Made by a program: the position numbers and the translations under genes
The notes under the pieces: generated by a model
Databases searched by the model: none
What the model was told of the DNA's origin: nothing
Seen by the model: the letters and a program-made list of their open reading frames with translations, nothing else
Shown: positions 21,740 through 32,683 of the stretch, piece by piece
How positions within the stretch are numbered: position 1 is the stretch's first letter
Layout of the letters: every line of letters starts with the position of its first letter
Source: Rhodocollybia butyracea
Lineage: Eukaryota > Basidiomycota > Agaricomycetes > Agaricales > Omphalotaceae
Length of the DNA stretch: 64,000 nucleotides
Direction: 5' to 3'
NCBI GenBank assembly: GCA_015501585.1
Contig: JADNRY010000031.1
Coordinates: 1-64,000 of the forward strand

Positions 21740-24151
21740 GGTCAAGGACCTTGTCTAAAGACTGAGCAAGATGGAATGGCATTAGATACCCACGGAAATC
21801 TCCAGAAGAATCAATGACCAGAGCAGTGGCTTGTACAACAAAAGGAAATGAATGTGTAAGAAGAAATTGAGCCTGCTCCAATAGAGGATTGGTATCAGCA
21901 TACAAGTAGCTGGAGTGCGTGCCGAGCCTGTTGCTGAGGTTGAGTTGTTTAAATATATAAGTATCATTACTAGATTCACTCGCAAGTGTTGCGACGTCCA
22001 AATCTCCATATATTTTGTAAGGCTGTCGACGGAGCTCTGATAGTTACAAGTCCTGAATGTAATGAAGGCTCATCCTTATGGCGGGTTTCATGTGGGAATT
22101 TGTCCAAATTAGGCTTCCTTTTGTCTGAATCAGGTTGACCCAATAAGGAGATTAGTTTCGATATATTTGGGATGTCAAAGTGTATGACATGTGACCTCGG
22201 GTTGCTCACTCCACATCACCCATTCCTATCACAGCTCCTCAACACATGAATTCTCACTAGCACTATTAGTATCCACATCCTAATAGCGAGGTGATCGAGT
22301 CTTGTCATCACCAGCACTTGGGCGCCTAACATATAGTTTTCTTCTCTTTCGACCTCCATCCGCCTCTACAGCATCAGGATCGTACCAGCCACCTCTCTCT
22401 CATGGACAACCCAGAAGATCTGGAGCGGTTAGGGATACGGGTAGATAGGAAGGATAAGGTTTAGTGGAACAATGAGAAGAGGATATGGGATGTGTAGGTT
22501 TTGTGCAGTGCTTTACCGGCTCGCTGTGTCCTCACTTGGTTTTCGAGAAGTGGATCGGTAGCTTGCTTTCATGTATGAGGAGGAAACAAAGTGCCAAAGT
22601 GCTTTTCCAGCCCTTGGAGCTTGGCTACCAGCCTCGGCATCCAAGTTCTCATGTCCATGATACCTCTCCTATGCCGTCTCTAATTCAGCGCCAGCCTCCA
22701 CATGTATTCGTCTATCTTGTCACAGCCTAATCCATCTCCAAATCCCCTCGTTTGAATCTTATCAATCATATCCTTCACTTTTGCCTTCAAACACTCACTT
22801 GCAGCACGTTCCATTTCCATTCCTCATCCTTCCAGCTCTAGCATCTCCGCTAGTGATTCACAGCCTCTGCTGGGCACAAACCTCCAAACACTCCCTTACT
22901 CCAATGATCCATTATTCACACAACTTTGGTTCTCTCCTTTGGTTCTTCTTCCCTCAATATGGCCAACTATTCGCTACATATACAAAGTGCATGCTCATGG
23001 GTTGAGGATGTCAATGGGTTCGGAAATTGGACTGTGCACCTTTACGTTGGTATTGACTTACCTCCTCCCCAAGATCTCTGCACCGCCGTGATTCTTTGAA
23101 ACATCAAATATTAAAGACTCGCTCACGCGGTTGAGATGCAGTGTCAAGATGCTTTGCTAACACTTGGCCGCTTGTACTAGCTCCCATGTCAGATGGTACA
23201 TGTACACTCGCTGTGCTGCCATTCTTTCCGACGTTATTCCATCGAATCCATGTCCTTTTTCATCGCTGGGACTCACTCAACCATCCCCTCATCCATTTGC
23301 TTTTACTCGACGTCCATTTACTCTCTCTCGGTTCTCCAGCTCTGCTGTCCTGGAGGAGATTCCTGAAAGAAGGATTTCGGTTGTACTAGGTGTTGGTAGG
23401 GTCGCAGTACGAAGCGGTTGTGCTCATGGGCTCAGCGCAGAGATTAGGTACAGGTCGGAATGTTGCTGAGCGAGGAACTCCGAAGATCGATTCTGTGGGA
23501 AGATTTGCAATGAACTAGTAGATACAGGACTCGTACCTGCCACGCGCTTGGCGCGATGGCCCACACTCGCAAGTGATACCGTGGGATGGTTCACCCCCTG
23601 GGGTAAGAGACATCCTAGATGGAAGGGTTTAACATCGATGATGATCTGTCCATCGTCTCCTGTTTTAACAGTGGCGTGCTCTGCAATGTTCTTCAAGTTG
23701 AGCTTAGCCTGTATCTGTATTATGAACCGTTAGTAAAACTCCCTACTACTACAGCTGGCTGGACTTTGATATACCTTATCGAATAACACTGGAGATATTG
23801 GCCGTGTGGGAAGGTCCTCCCTGAGCAGCTCGTTTTCGAAGCATTGCGATACAGATTCATTATATTCATATGTCACAATAACGAGACAACCAGAATCGTA
23901 GAGAGCAAATTCACTGTCGAGCAGAAAGACAGATGCTCCATTATCGTGGTATTCCTCTTGAGAACCGGACTCCAATGACACGAAAAGTAGCCGTTCTGGG
24001 CCCGAGTCGACTCTCGTGATGGTCTCCAGTTTAGGGTTTGCCAATGCTAAGAAGGGGTTCAGTGAGAGTTCTACCCCTAGGATAGGCACTCGCCTAAGGC
24101 TTGCATTTGCAAGTCGAGATCGAGTTCGAATTTGCTTGGAGCGTTATCCAT
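21740..24151 (-). pseudogene. Truncated copy of the kinase-like gene at 24683-26158, split by a 1.5 kb insertion
   Basis: The N-terminal half is recognisable on the minus strand: the start codon at 24151, then ALANPKLETI and CLLPQGVNHPT, matching the intact copy. Homology stops at 23572 and resumes at 22046 with LASESSND and the IDSSGDFRGYLMPFHLAQSL stretch, then is lost near 21740 before the kinase catalytic region. The 5' flank is also similar to the 5' flank of the intact copy, so the duplication took in the promoter. It cannot make an active kinase. Confidence 0.85.
22047..23571. other. About 1.5 kb insertion in the kinase-like pseudogene
   Basis: Defined by comparison with the intact paralogue, which is continuous here. 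The edges share AGTNA (AGTTA at 22042-22046, AGTGA at 23572-23576), possibly a decayed target duplication. No terminal inverted repeats, LTR ends or convincing coding frame were seen. Its nature is unknown. Confidence 0.55.
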
Positions 24152-24682
24152 GGTTTGTTTACTGTAATGGACCCACATCCGACCCACAATCAACCTTCAG
24201 CCTCTTCGCCACGCGCGGCGCGACGCGGGTACTGAAGTGATAATAGATACTCCGAAACCTTCAGGATCACGAAAGCTTGGTAATCGTTCGTTGAATCCAA
24301 CATCGAACGAGCCATTAACGATAAAGCCCAAATGGATTAGATGTGCATATCATGAATAAGACCTACACTCAGGTGTTAGTTCTTCAGCTGAACACACCGG
24401 CATCTTAAAAGTGCGTTCAACTGTTCATCTGCCAAGGAACACGCATGTCAGTCTCGCAAGTCCAGAATTCACAAAAGTTGAAGAAATTTTCAGCAGGACT
24501 CCGTTATCTAGCTTTTGGCTAGAAAAAATGCATTCGAAAATTCGCTTGGTCACAGACGTCTTCTAATGTTTCGTAAATACAAGATGGAGTCAGACCCGAA
24601 TTCAGCAAAAACAACACCATTCTCTTTTCGAGTGATACATACATTATGACAAGCATCTATGCCAAAAGACAACGTGCTTGTA
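24152..24682. other. Intergenic region between the two kinase-like copies
   Basis: It probably holds the promoter of the truncated copy and the terminator of the intact copy. The part next to 24151 resembles the flank at 26159-26230. No gene was seen. Confidence 0.4.
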
Positions 24683-26158
24683 TTACTGTATCCAGTGTTG
24701 CCTGAGAATTTCCAGCACAGATTGAACAGGGGGCCGATCTTCAGGCTCTTGAGCAATACAACGCTCAACAAGTTCTCTATACCACAGTGGCGTAGAACTT
24801 GACCAGATAAGAGAAGGGGAAAAGAGAGGATCCTTCCGTTCAAAACTTCTAATTTCCTCCGCTAGAGCCCACAGCAGCATACCAACAGCAAACACATCCC
24901 GAGGGAATGTCAAGGCGTGTTCAGGATCATCTTCCGTAGATTGCTGGATGGCAGTGGCTTCTGGTGCCAAGTAGGCTATTGTGTAACCAAGGTCTCTGGG
25001 AAGCAGGTCGATCAGTTTGCAATGGCCATCAACGCACAGAACAATGTTCTCAAGCTTTATATCCCCACAGCAGATCCCGGCTCCATGTAAGGCATTAATG
25101 GCCCGGACAATGTCTAGGACCCAAGCAAGCTTGAGGCGCCATTGCAAAGCCATTGGGTAAGATTCCCTCCCGGCTTCCTCGTTTTGGGCCGTTGAGATAA
25201 TATCATGATCAGCAGGAGTCAATGAGGCTGCGTGTTTGCAATCCAACTCAAGGCTGGGTTTCATGGGGATTACTAACCGCTCAAGGACCTTATTCAAAGA
25301 CTGAGCAGGATGGAACAGCATTAGATACCCACGGAAATCTCCAGAAGAGTCGATGACTAGAGCGGTGGGATGTACAATGAAAGGAAGTGGATGTGTAAAA
25401 ATAAATTGAGCCTGCTCCAATAGAGGATTGATCTCGGCATACGAGTAACTGGAGTGCGAGCCAAATCTGTCATCCAAGAAGCTGAGTTGTTTGAAAGCGT
25501 AATGCGTGTTGTTACCAGATTCGTTCGCCAGTGTGACAACGTCCACATCTGTATATATATCGTAAGGCTGTCGACGGAGTTCTGAAAGTAATATCGTGGG
25601 GTGGTTCATCCCCTGGGGCAAGAGACATCCTAGACGGAAGGGTCTAACATCGATGATGATCTGTTCATCGTCTCCTGTTTTTAAAGTGACATGCTCTGCA
25701 GTGTTGTTCAAGTTGAGCTTAGCCTGTATCTGTATTATGAAACGTGAGTAAAACCCATTATGGCTGGTCGAATGATATACCTCTTTACGGAAGAATGCTG
25801 GTGGTATCGGTCGCATGGTAAGGTCCTTTCTGAGCATCTCATTTTCCAGGCATTGCGACACAGATTCATTGTATTCATACGTCACAATAGCGAGACAACC
25901 AGAATCGTAGAGGGCAAATTCACTGTTGACTAGAAAGACGGACACTCCAAATTCGTAGTAGTCCTTTTGAGAACCGGACATGTATAATGTGGAGGTCACG
26001 CGTAGTGGGTACGAGTCAATCGGGATGGTCTCCAATTTAGGGTTTGCCAATGCTAAGAGGGAGTTCAGTGAGAGCTATACCTTATAGAGTGAGCACACAC
26101 CTATAGCCTGTGCTTGCAAGTCGGGATCAAGCTCGAATTCACGCTGAGAGATATTCAT
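24683..26158 (-). CDS. Protein kinase-like gene with degenerate catalytic motifs
   Basis: Exon 1 starts at ATG 26158 (MNISQREFELDPDLQ) and joins by a short intron to LSLNSLLALANPKLE. A second, in-frame intron of about 57 nt follows RKE near 25790. The N-terminal 250 residues have no recognised domain. The C-terminal part is kinase-like: HGAGICCGDIKLENIVL stands for the catalytic loop, keeping Asp, Lys and Asn (DxKxxN) but with CGD in place of HRD. KLIDL stands for DFG, YLAPEA for the APE motif, and FPRDVFAVGMLLWAL for subdomain IX. No Gly-rich loop or VAIK lysine is evident, so activity is doubtful. I do not recognise the subfamily. Confidence 0.75.
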
Positions 26159-26844
26159 GGTTATTTGCTGTCACGGTGATGGACCCACATCCAACCCACA
26201 CCCATTGTCGCCACGCGGCATGACGCGACGGGTGCTGAATATCAACGAAGTTGCCCGTTGAATCTGACATTGATCAACCATCGCAGAAGGGGAGGAGGAG
26301 TTAACCGGTAATGAATCAGATGCGAAAATGAACAAGACGATGCGCAAGTTAGAATTCCGCCTTCTTGAAAGTTCGCCTGACTGTTCCTCTCCCTATGTTT
26401 ACCACTACACGTCCAAGCTCGTCCAGTTCCGTTATATGGTCTAAGAGTACTCGGGATATGATACATAACTTGCGCAAGGGCTCGTTCTACCTTAAAGAGA
26501 TAATTGTCAGTTGAAAGGTCGGAATTGCTTCATCGAGCCCATTGATATCCACGACATGCTGTGACCGTAGCAATGATCGTCAGCCATCCTTTCGGCAGCT
26601 TCGGTCAGATCGTAATCAAAGTTATCATATCTCGGCCGGGCGCTTACGTCTTTCCATGATGGTCAACGCCGTCAGCTTCACTGCTTCACTCCCTGACTGT
26701 AACTTGTTCTAAACAATCACCCCATCCACCAACTCTCTCGAGGACCATTTACTATTTCAATCTTTCACTTTCATAATTTGGAGCGCAACTCAATAGGAAG
26801 AATAGGAAGCCTTCGTTATTTACTTTATTTAATATTGGACTAGA
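26159..26844. other. Divergent promoter region
   Basis: It lies between the 5' ends of the kinase-like gene and the lipase gene and presumably carries both promoters. No gene or repeat was seen. Confidence 0.4.
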
Positions 26845-28496
26845 ATGGCTTCGACACCGAATTCAGACTTTCCGACATCTACTTCTATTTCGGAAGCTTC
26901 CACAATCGATGCACCGAGCTCAGTCCATCTCCTCGTACTCGCACACGGCATGTGGGGAAATCCAGGCCACTTGGCCGAGATGGAAAGGATTGCAAGGGAA
27001 ACGTTTACTTCATCGGATTCGAAAGGGAAAGATGAGCTCCGTGTTTTGATCGCTGCTGCAAACCGTGAAGAGGGTACATACGATGGGATCGATTGGTGTG
27101 CAGAGAGGGTCGTGGAAGAGGCGAGTATTTCACCACTTACTCGGGGTCGATTTTCATACTGACATGTTTTCCCACAGATTATTCAAGAAGTCCATCGTAT
27201 ACAAAACGACGAGCATAAACATGTTTGCAAGTTCAGTATCACAGGATACAGTTTCGGAGGATTAGTTTCTCGATATGTTGTCGGAATCCTTGCTCAGCGA
27301 GGGCTGTTCAGCTCCGACCCAAGTTCCGGCTCAAAGGCAGATACCTCTGAAGGTATATCCATGATCCCGATGAACTTCAACACCTTTGCCACCCCGCATC
27401 TTGGACTTCCCCGATACTCGACATTCTTCTCAGCGCTTTCTCATAAACTAGGTCCGAAATTGCTCAGCAGAACAGGGGAGCAATTTTACCTTCAGGACAA
27501 ATGGAGCAAAAACGACCGCCCATTAATCGACGTGATGTCTGACCCGTCTCATATCTTCTACCAAGCATTGACCCAGTTCAAACAACTTCGCATTTTCGCA
27601 AATGCAGTGAACGACAGGACGGTACCTTATGTGACGGCAGCCATAGAGGAAGAGGATCCGTTTCTTGAAGAGGATAGAATCGATGTGTAAGTCGCTTTGC
27701 TTCACATAGTGTGGAGATATTGAACTTCCATGATAGAGAATTCGACCCCAAGTACAATCCGCTCATTGTCTCGTACTCAAAGGCACCGAAACACCGTAAG
27801 AAGAGTACACCCCAGCCCTCTAAAACCTTAATACCCCTTCCGCCCTTCCTGGTCAAACCCTTTCCTTTCAACATCCTTATTTACCTTTCCCTCCCGCTCC
27901 TCATCCCATTAGCATTCAGCATCGCGTTTATCAAATTCTCACGAGCCACTACACGAAGTCGAGCTCGAATTCGTGCACTTGAAGAGACTTCCGGTAGTCG
28001 CAGTTTACTTGGTGCACTCGGCGCACTCGAATGGAAGCTTGAAAGGGGGTTCGACAACGCTGTAGCGGAGGCCATTAATGACCCTGGTACTACGACGACC
28101 GCTAGGTCGTCACCATCCCCTCAGGATACCACTCCGTTGACTTCCGGATCATCCACTCCCGCCTATACCTCCTCCTCCTCCAAACCGCTCTCCCTGGACC
28201 CCGAGTCCAAATCCAAATCTCGAGACGCACCAACGTTCACCCCTTTGCAACGTACCATCTGCGTGCGCCTTAACTCTCTCCCAGGGCTGAAGAAGGAGAT
28301 TGCTTTCATCGACATTATTGATCCGGCCTCCTTTGCAACGAAAACGAATGAGGCTGGAAAATCTGGGAAGCCTCAGAAACCGCAGAAGGTTCGAAATTCT
28401 CATGCGACAATCGTTTCCCGCGACGTGAAGAGTTTTGAATTTCACCGTATTGGGGAGGGAGTGTTGAGGTGCTGGGCAGAAGGATTGGTTGTTTGA
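26845..28496 (+). CDS. DUF676-family serine esterase/lipase (ROG1/LPL1-like)
   Basis: Three exons: 26845-27120, 27178-27686 and 27737-28496. The fold starts with HLLVLAHGMWGNPGHL and IDWCAERVVEE. The nucleophile elbow is GYSFGG (Ser in GXSXG, about 27255), followed by FNTFATPHLG. An Asp candidate is FANAVNDRTVPY, and His may lie in the C-terminal HATIVSRD or FEFH segments. A membrane-spanning stretch (FNILIYLSLPLLIPLAFSIA) starts exon 3. Yeast relatives are phospholipases or lipases acting at lipid droplets and membranes; that role here is inferred. The first intron has a GC donor (GAG|gcgagt) because only that junction keeps frame. The long Ser/Thr/Pro linker at 28090-28210 is probably disordered. 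Confidence 0.88.
27121..27177 (+). other. GC-AG intron of the lipase gene
   Basis: Donor gcgagt and acceptor cccacag. Exon 2 must enter in phase 0 (ATT ATT CAA), which fits only if exon 1 ends at GAG 27120. The alternative GT at 27125 would leave a phase 1 exon and break the frame. Confidence 0.7.
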
Positions 28497-28677
28497 AGTG
28501 ATCGTTTGAGATTGTGAATTATTTATTTTAAGGCATTCTATAGCCAACTAGCTACGATAAGTGTCCTCTTTTATTAATTCTATATTCGTGAGCAGACTTC
28601 ATTGTTGTTTCGACGACTATTACCAGCGATTGCCGATGCTTAATGGTAATGGAGCGCTCTGCTAACTCAGTAATAGC

Positions 28678-28759
28678 GGCCTGATGGTCTAGGAGTATGA
28701 TTCGTTGTTAGGGTTTCGTTCTTTCGACGAGGTCCCGGGTTCAATTCCCGGTCAGGCCC
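28678..28759 (+). tRNA. tRNA-Pro (AGG) with a short intron
   Basis: Acceptor arms GGCCTGA and TCAGGCC pair perfectly with discriminator C. The D arm TGGTCTAGGAGTATGATTC and the T arm CCCGG-GTTCAATT-CCCGG are standard. Anticodon stem CGTTG pairs with CGACG; the loop TTAGGG then about 10 intron bases then T gives AGG at positions 34-36. A T run (GCTTTTTC) follows as pol III terminator. Confidence 0.93.
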
Positions 28760-28971
28760 TGCTTTTTCTCTGTATGGTTTTTTATGGATGTTGGACTAAA
28801 ACATTGAGATAACTTACTATAACTTACTGAGCATATTTCATTGCAAATTTTTCGTATGTATCGAGTATAAGTCTAAACCTCTGGATCCTCATTGTAATAA
28901 GTAATGGTCCATATCATTGATATCATTGATTGACTGTTTATGTACTGCTACTTCAATATGTACGTGAGTAT

Positions 28972-29657
28972 TCAAGAAAGGGCGGAGAAGTCCCACAATT
29001 CCTCAGGGGTGCCCGTACATTCAAGTGTCCTGATAGAGGGGTCACCATGGCTATCACCTGGGACGATGACACACTCGTTTGTAGTGGCAGCAACGAGGGT
29101 GCAGGCCGTGGCTACGTTGTCTGTACACGAAGCGCAAGAGATGGTGAAGTCGATGTCGGTACCAGCAGCATTTGCGCAGCTTTGGGTAGTCAAAAGCGCG
29201 TCTGCGGGGGCAGCCACGCAGGTTACGGCGGGGCTATCGAGGCTAAAATGGAATAAGAAACAGCGGTATAATAGGGACATGCGATAACGTACGAAATGGT
29301 CCATCCTCCATCAGAAGTCGAGGTCAGAAACCAGGGGGAATCTGCGGGAGGGAGGGGTTCCTGCAAATGTATACACTCTATGAGCGAGTGAATGGAATCT
29401 ACAATGGCCGACGCGTACCAGATGGACGGCGGAGGGTGTACCTGCGCTGGCGCCATTAAACAGCCAGATGTATTCATCTGGTTTTTAAAGTTAAACACAG
29501 ATAGATAATAGAATCATAAAATCTTACCATTAAGGTTGGACGCGATAGCGTAGGGTGTGCCCTCAGAAAAGTGAGGGGAACAAGTCTGAGCGAGCGTAGA
29601 GACGGCGCTCACTAGAGCAACGGCGATTGCGGCAGTTGGTTTAGAGAGGGCGAACAT
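28972..29657 (-). CDS. Small Cys-rich secreted protein
   Basis: ATG at 29657; four exons with introns after SNLN, GASA and GGWTIS. The first residues MFALSKPTAAIAVALVSAV then STLAQ form a clear signal peptide with cleavage near LAQ. The mature chain of about 140 residues has eight or so Cys, including TISCASC, TACTL and TLECTG, and ends EELWDFSALS. The repeated Cys and the WDFS end recall beta-trefoil lectin-like small proteins of mushrooms, but that is only a resemblance. A TATA-like tataaag lies about 30 bp upstream. Confidence 0.7.
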
Positions 29658-30025
29658 TCTGGCACAAGAACCATGAGCTTCTTCCGACTGACTTTATACT
29701 CGTGCAAGAACGGGAAGCACAGACCGTTGGAGCTTAGTAGTAGCTTAAAGTTAGTGGTATTATATTGCTCGGCTCCATAAAACGGTTGTGCTACGGCAAG
29801 AAGAGACCATGCAGTTCAAAAGCTGAAACTTGAGCGGTAGCAAGGTTCAGATTTCAAATACGGGGCCCGTTTTATCCGAACTTGTGGCACACATTTAGTA
29901 TTAAAAAAGACTGTGCGGGGAAAGAGGGGGAAAGTAAGTACAAAGGTTGCATAAAATGATTCACTGTTTGTTGAACAATTATTCTTATTCTACGTACCCA
30001 ATGACTCTAGAATGCACTATGTATG
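29658..30025. other. Upstream region of the secreted-protein gene
   Basis: It holds the probable promoter of the minus-strand gene ending at 29657. Nothing else was seen up to the inverted repeat at 30026. Confidence 0.4.
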
Positions 30026-30257
30026 TATCGCAATCGAGAGTTAGTTGCCCTAAAATTTGACTTTGCCGATCATCGGCTCAGGGTTGACGGTGATCGTTTC
30101 CAAACTTCCCGGAGGCCCCCGGAAATTATTTATGTATTGAGAAAAGGGAAATGTAGACTTGGATAACACAGTAAGCGAAGACAAAATTCATAGTCTGTCT
30201 TTAGGAATTAGACCTCAAATCTCAGCTCTTGGTACGGAGTTAGCATACTTGAGGTTG

Positions 30258-30367
30258 CATCAGGGTGCACGGGATGCCGCTTTCCAGCACTATCCAGCGC
30301 TGGGGGCCGCTGGAAACGGCTGTACAGTGCCTGATAACAGCGCCAGCTTGTCCATGTTTTGCTGATG
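30258..30367 (-). mobile_element. Small MITE, copy 1 (110 bp)
   Basis: Similar in inverted orientation to 53521-53649. It shares GTGCACGGGA, CTGGGGGCCGCTGG and a GTTTTGCTGATG end. The left end has lost part of the terminal repeat (CATCAGGG instead of CATCAGCAAAAC...GGG). Confidence 0.75.
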
Positions 30368-31785
30368 CCCTTCCGGCCATAACCATTAAAACACAAGCAT
30401 AAGTAGCACAGAAGGAGACTGGGTATGTATAGTTGCATGCACTGTCAGTGTTGGGAATTTTTTGTTAATGTTACTTTTGACACCCATACAATCAACTTGG
30501 TCCAAATTAGTGTAAAAGAAGCATCAATGAGGCCCCCATCCAGGCTGTGGATGGATGAAGTTTGATCATAAACCATGCTAAATATTAAGTGTTGATAGCC
30601 AGTCAAAATATTGTAGTACTTATTACCAAAGCATCCAAAAAGCATTGCACTGTCACCTGTAAGAGTGTTTAGTGAAACGACGAGAAAGGAGGGTCCTGGT
30701 GTGAGGAGAGTGTGAAGTGTAAGGGGAGTGAGGAGCGGTGTAGTATTTGGAAGTGTAAAATAATTGAAAGGGGCCAGAGGAACCGGCGAGGCGCAAGCAG
30801 TGTGACGAATAGCGACGAGAGTGTGAGTGCGACCCGTAACTGGAGTCTGGAACAGTGTAAGTGACAAGAATAATTATCTGCAGTAAGTATAGCTTGTAAA
30901 CTGTAAATGAAGCTGTAAATAGGGCATAAAGACTCGAAGATACTTCGATTGTTCTATGTACCTATTATCATTTAAATACTATTCCGTTTGGGCTAGTGCT
31001 CCAACTGCCATTTGTGTACTCTGACATCAGTCATCGCTGATTGGCTTGCTGTTTCTGATACGCTGATTCGGCTGAGGATATGACTCGCTTTGGCCTCATG
31101 CAATTACTTTGAATAGGTAATGCTTTACAGAAAACATATTGATGCACTGACAATACCCTGGGGCTTGAAGTCTTGTGCACCATTAACTAGGTACAGGTAC
31201 CTAGTTAGGACTTGTGGCAATCTGCTTGTTGGATGGATACTCTGTATTGCAGCCCCTCTCTGAACTTGTAAAATTCCAGATCCATAGTAACACATAATGC
31301 AGCATGGCAGCGGGCTGAACTGCAAAAAATCAGGTCATAACACATCAAACCTGATTTTTTATGCTTAATGCAATTTCAGTGCCTACAATGCGTAAACTAT
31401 GGTGTAACACAAAAATTTGGGCCTAGAGCTGAGCATTACCCCCTCACACTCTAAGGGACTGGATTTCAAACGGTCATAATGTAGTAGAGTTACTGGTAAC
31501 TTAAACGAAGTATGCAGGCTTTAGGAGTGAATTGAATTGCACATAGTTCATCCACTCTCTCAATGGATCCAACACTTGGGATTTGAGGTTTTTACCAGGA
31601 CCATAAAACCAGACAGAAGGCCTCAAATAAAAAGATCCTCAACTTGAAATCCTGGCACAAAGTCATGTGCATAAATAGACCAGTTGATTTCCAACTGTCT
31701 CGTCTCCCAGAGGAAGGTTGCCAGGCCTCAATCTTGAGTCTAGGTGAACAATGAACTCATCACAATTCGAAGTACTTATTTTAGG

Positions 31786-32078
31786 TGTAACGCTAGAGTG
31801 ACAGAGTCACCGTAGCGCAACACGGGAAGTGAGAGAAAAGAGGAAAGCTCGATAGAACCGTTGTAAACCGGGGGGAATTCGATTCACGAGGACCTATCTA
31901 CCTACAGCAAAGTACTCTACCTTATATACCTTTCTTGAGACCTATTACTATAAGTAGATATTATATAAATACGAAACGAGATAAGTAAAGAGCGAATTAT
32001 CTACTAAAGTTCGATGAGTAAACAAAACAATTAAGGAAAGTGTTAGACGCCTGCGTAACGAGTCACAACTCCGTTACA
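31786..32078 (+). repeat. Solo LTR (293 bp) with 5 bp target duplication
   Basis: Ends TGTAACG and CGTTACA are inverted copies with TG...CA tips. TTAGG lies directly outside both ends (31781-31785 and 32079-32083). A TATA-like ttatatac is at about 31923. It is unrelated to the LTRs at 2155 and 13641. The internal part was presumably lost by LTR-LTR recombination. Confidence 0.9.
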
Positions 32079-32434
32079 TTAGGATATGGTTATGCTATTC
32101 GGAAGGTCTCCGAGAAATTCTGGAGTTGATCACCGTCAACCCTGAGCCGATGATCGGCAAAGTCAATTTATAGGGCAACTAACTCTCGATTGCGATATGT
32201 ATGATGCTAAATGCCTGCAGAGACGACGATATTAAGTCGTGTGTAGTACTATCACCAAGATTGGACGACTCACGCATTCAGGTGCAGCTGTAAGAAAATT
32301 GGTTGAATTCGTGACTCTCTTTCTTCTTTTCAGCATCCACTGGGCCCAAGAAGGGTTGCCTGGTGCGACCATGAGCACTGACCATGGTGAGGAAATATCT
32401 AATAGCATTACAAATTCAAAAACGTATTCTTTGG

Positions 32435-32683
32435 TCAAAGACAATCTACGTACTTGCAGTTTGCAGGAAACGCCGTGTCAAAATGCAAGCATTGGGCATT
32501 TGAATCAGTCAGGCTCTTGCTGCGGACGCTGGCAGGACCAGTAGGGGTTGCGTACCCAGACAACGTATCAAATTCCATACTGGGCGCACAGTGTGGATCG
32601 GCATAGAATGAGACCACCCACTGAGACATGACGGGGTTCAGGATGGCGAGAACGGTAGCAGTAAGAACGAGAGTAGGACGCAT
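32435..32683 (-). CDS. First exon of a small secreted protein gene; 3' end uncertain
   Basis: MRPTLVLTATVLAILNPVMS is a typical signal peptide, followed by QWVVSFYADPHCAPSM and a segment with three more Cys. A donor GTACGT after NCK (about 32450) suggests that it continues to the left, but no convincing second exon was seen before the inverted repeat ending at 32197. It may be truncated by that unit. Function unknown. Confidence 0.5.
   Translation of the reverse strand: MRPTLVLTATVLAILNPVMSQWVVSFYADPHCAPSMEFDTLSGYATPTGPASVRSKSLTDSNAQCLHFDTAFPANCKYVDCL

Larger units (their letters stand above)
30026..32197. mobile_element. 2.17 kb unit bounded by 70 bp inverted repeats, no recognised transposase
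   Basis: Left arm 30026-30095 and right arm 32128-32197 are inverted copies with about three mismatches. Each starts TATCGCAATCGAGAGTTAG and contains GCCGATCATCGGC. Similarity weakens on both sides and no target duplication is evident. Inside are a small MITE (30258-30367) and a solo LTR (31786-32078). The rest has no recognisable protein; the longest frame, 30445-30867 minus, looks non-coding. It may be a non-autonomous DNA transposon or an inverted duplication. Confidence 0.6.

Noticed and set aside
23164..23469. 101-residue plus-strand frame in the kinase pseudogene insert
   Set aside because: Composition is irregular, no domain, and it overlaps another equally long frame.
30445..30867. 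140-residue minus-strand frame in the 70 bp inverted-repeat unit as a transposase
   Set aside because: No DDE or other catalytic motif, and Thr/Leu-rich composition typical of chance frames.
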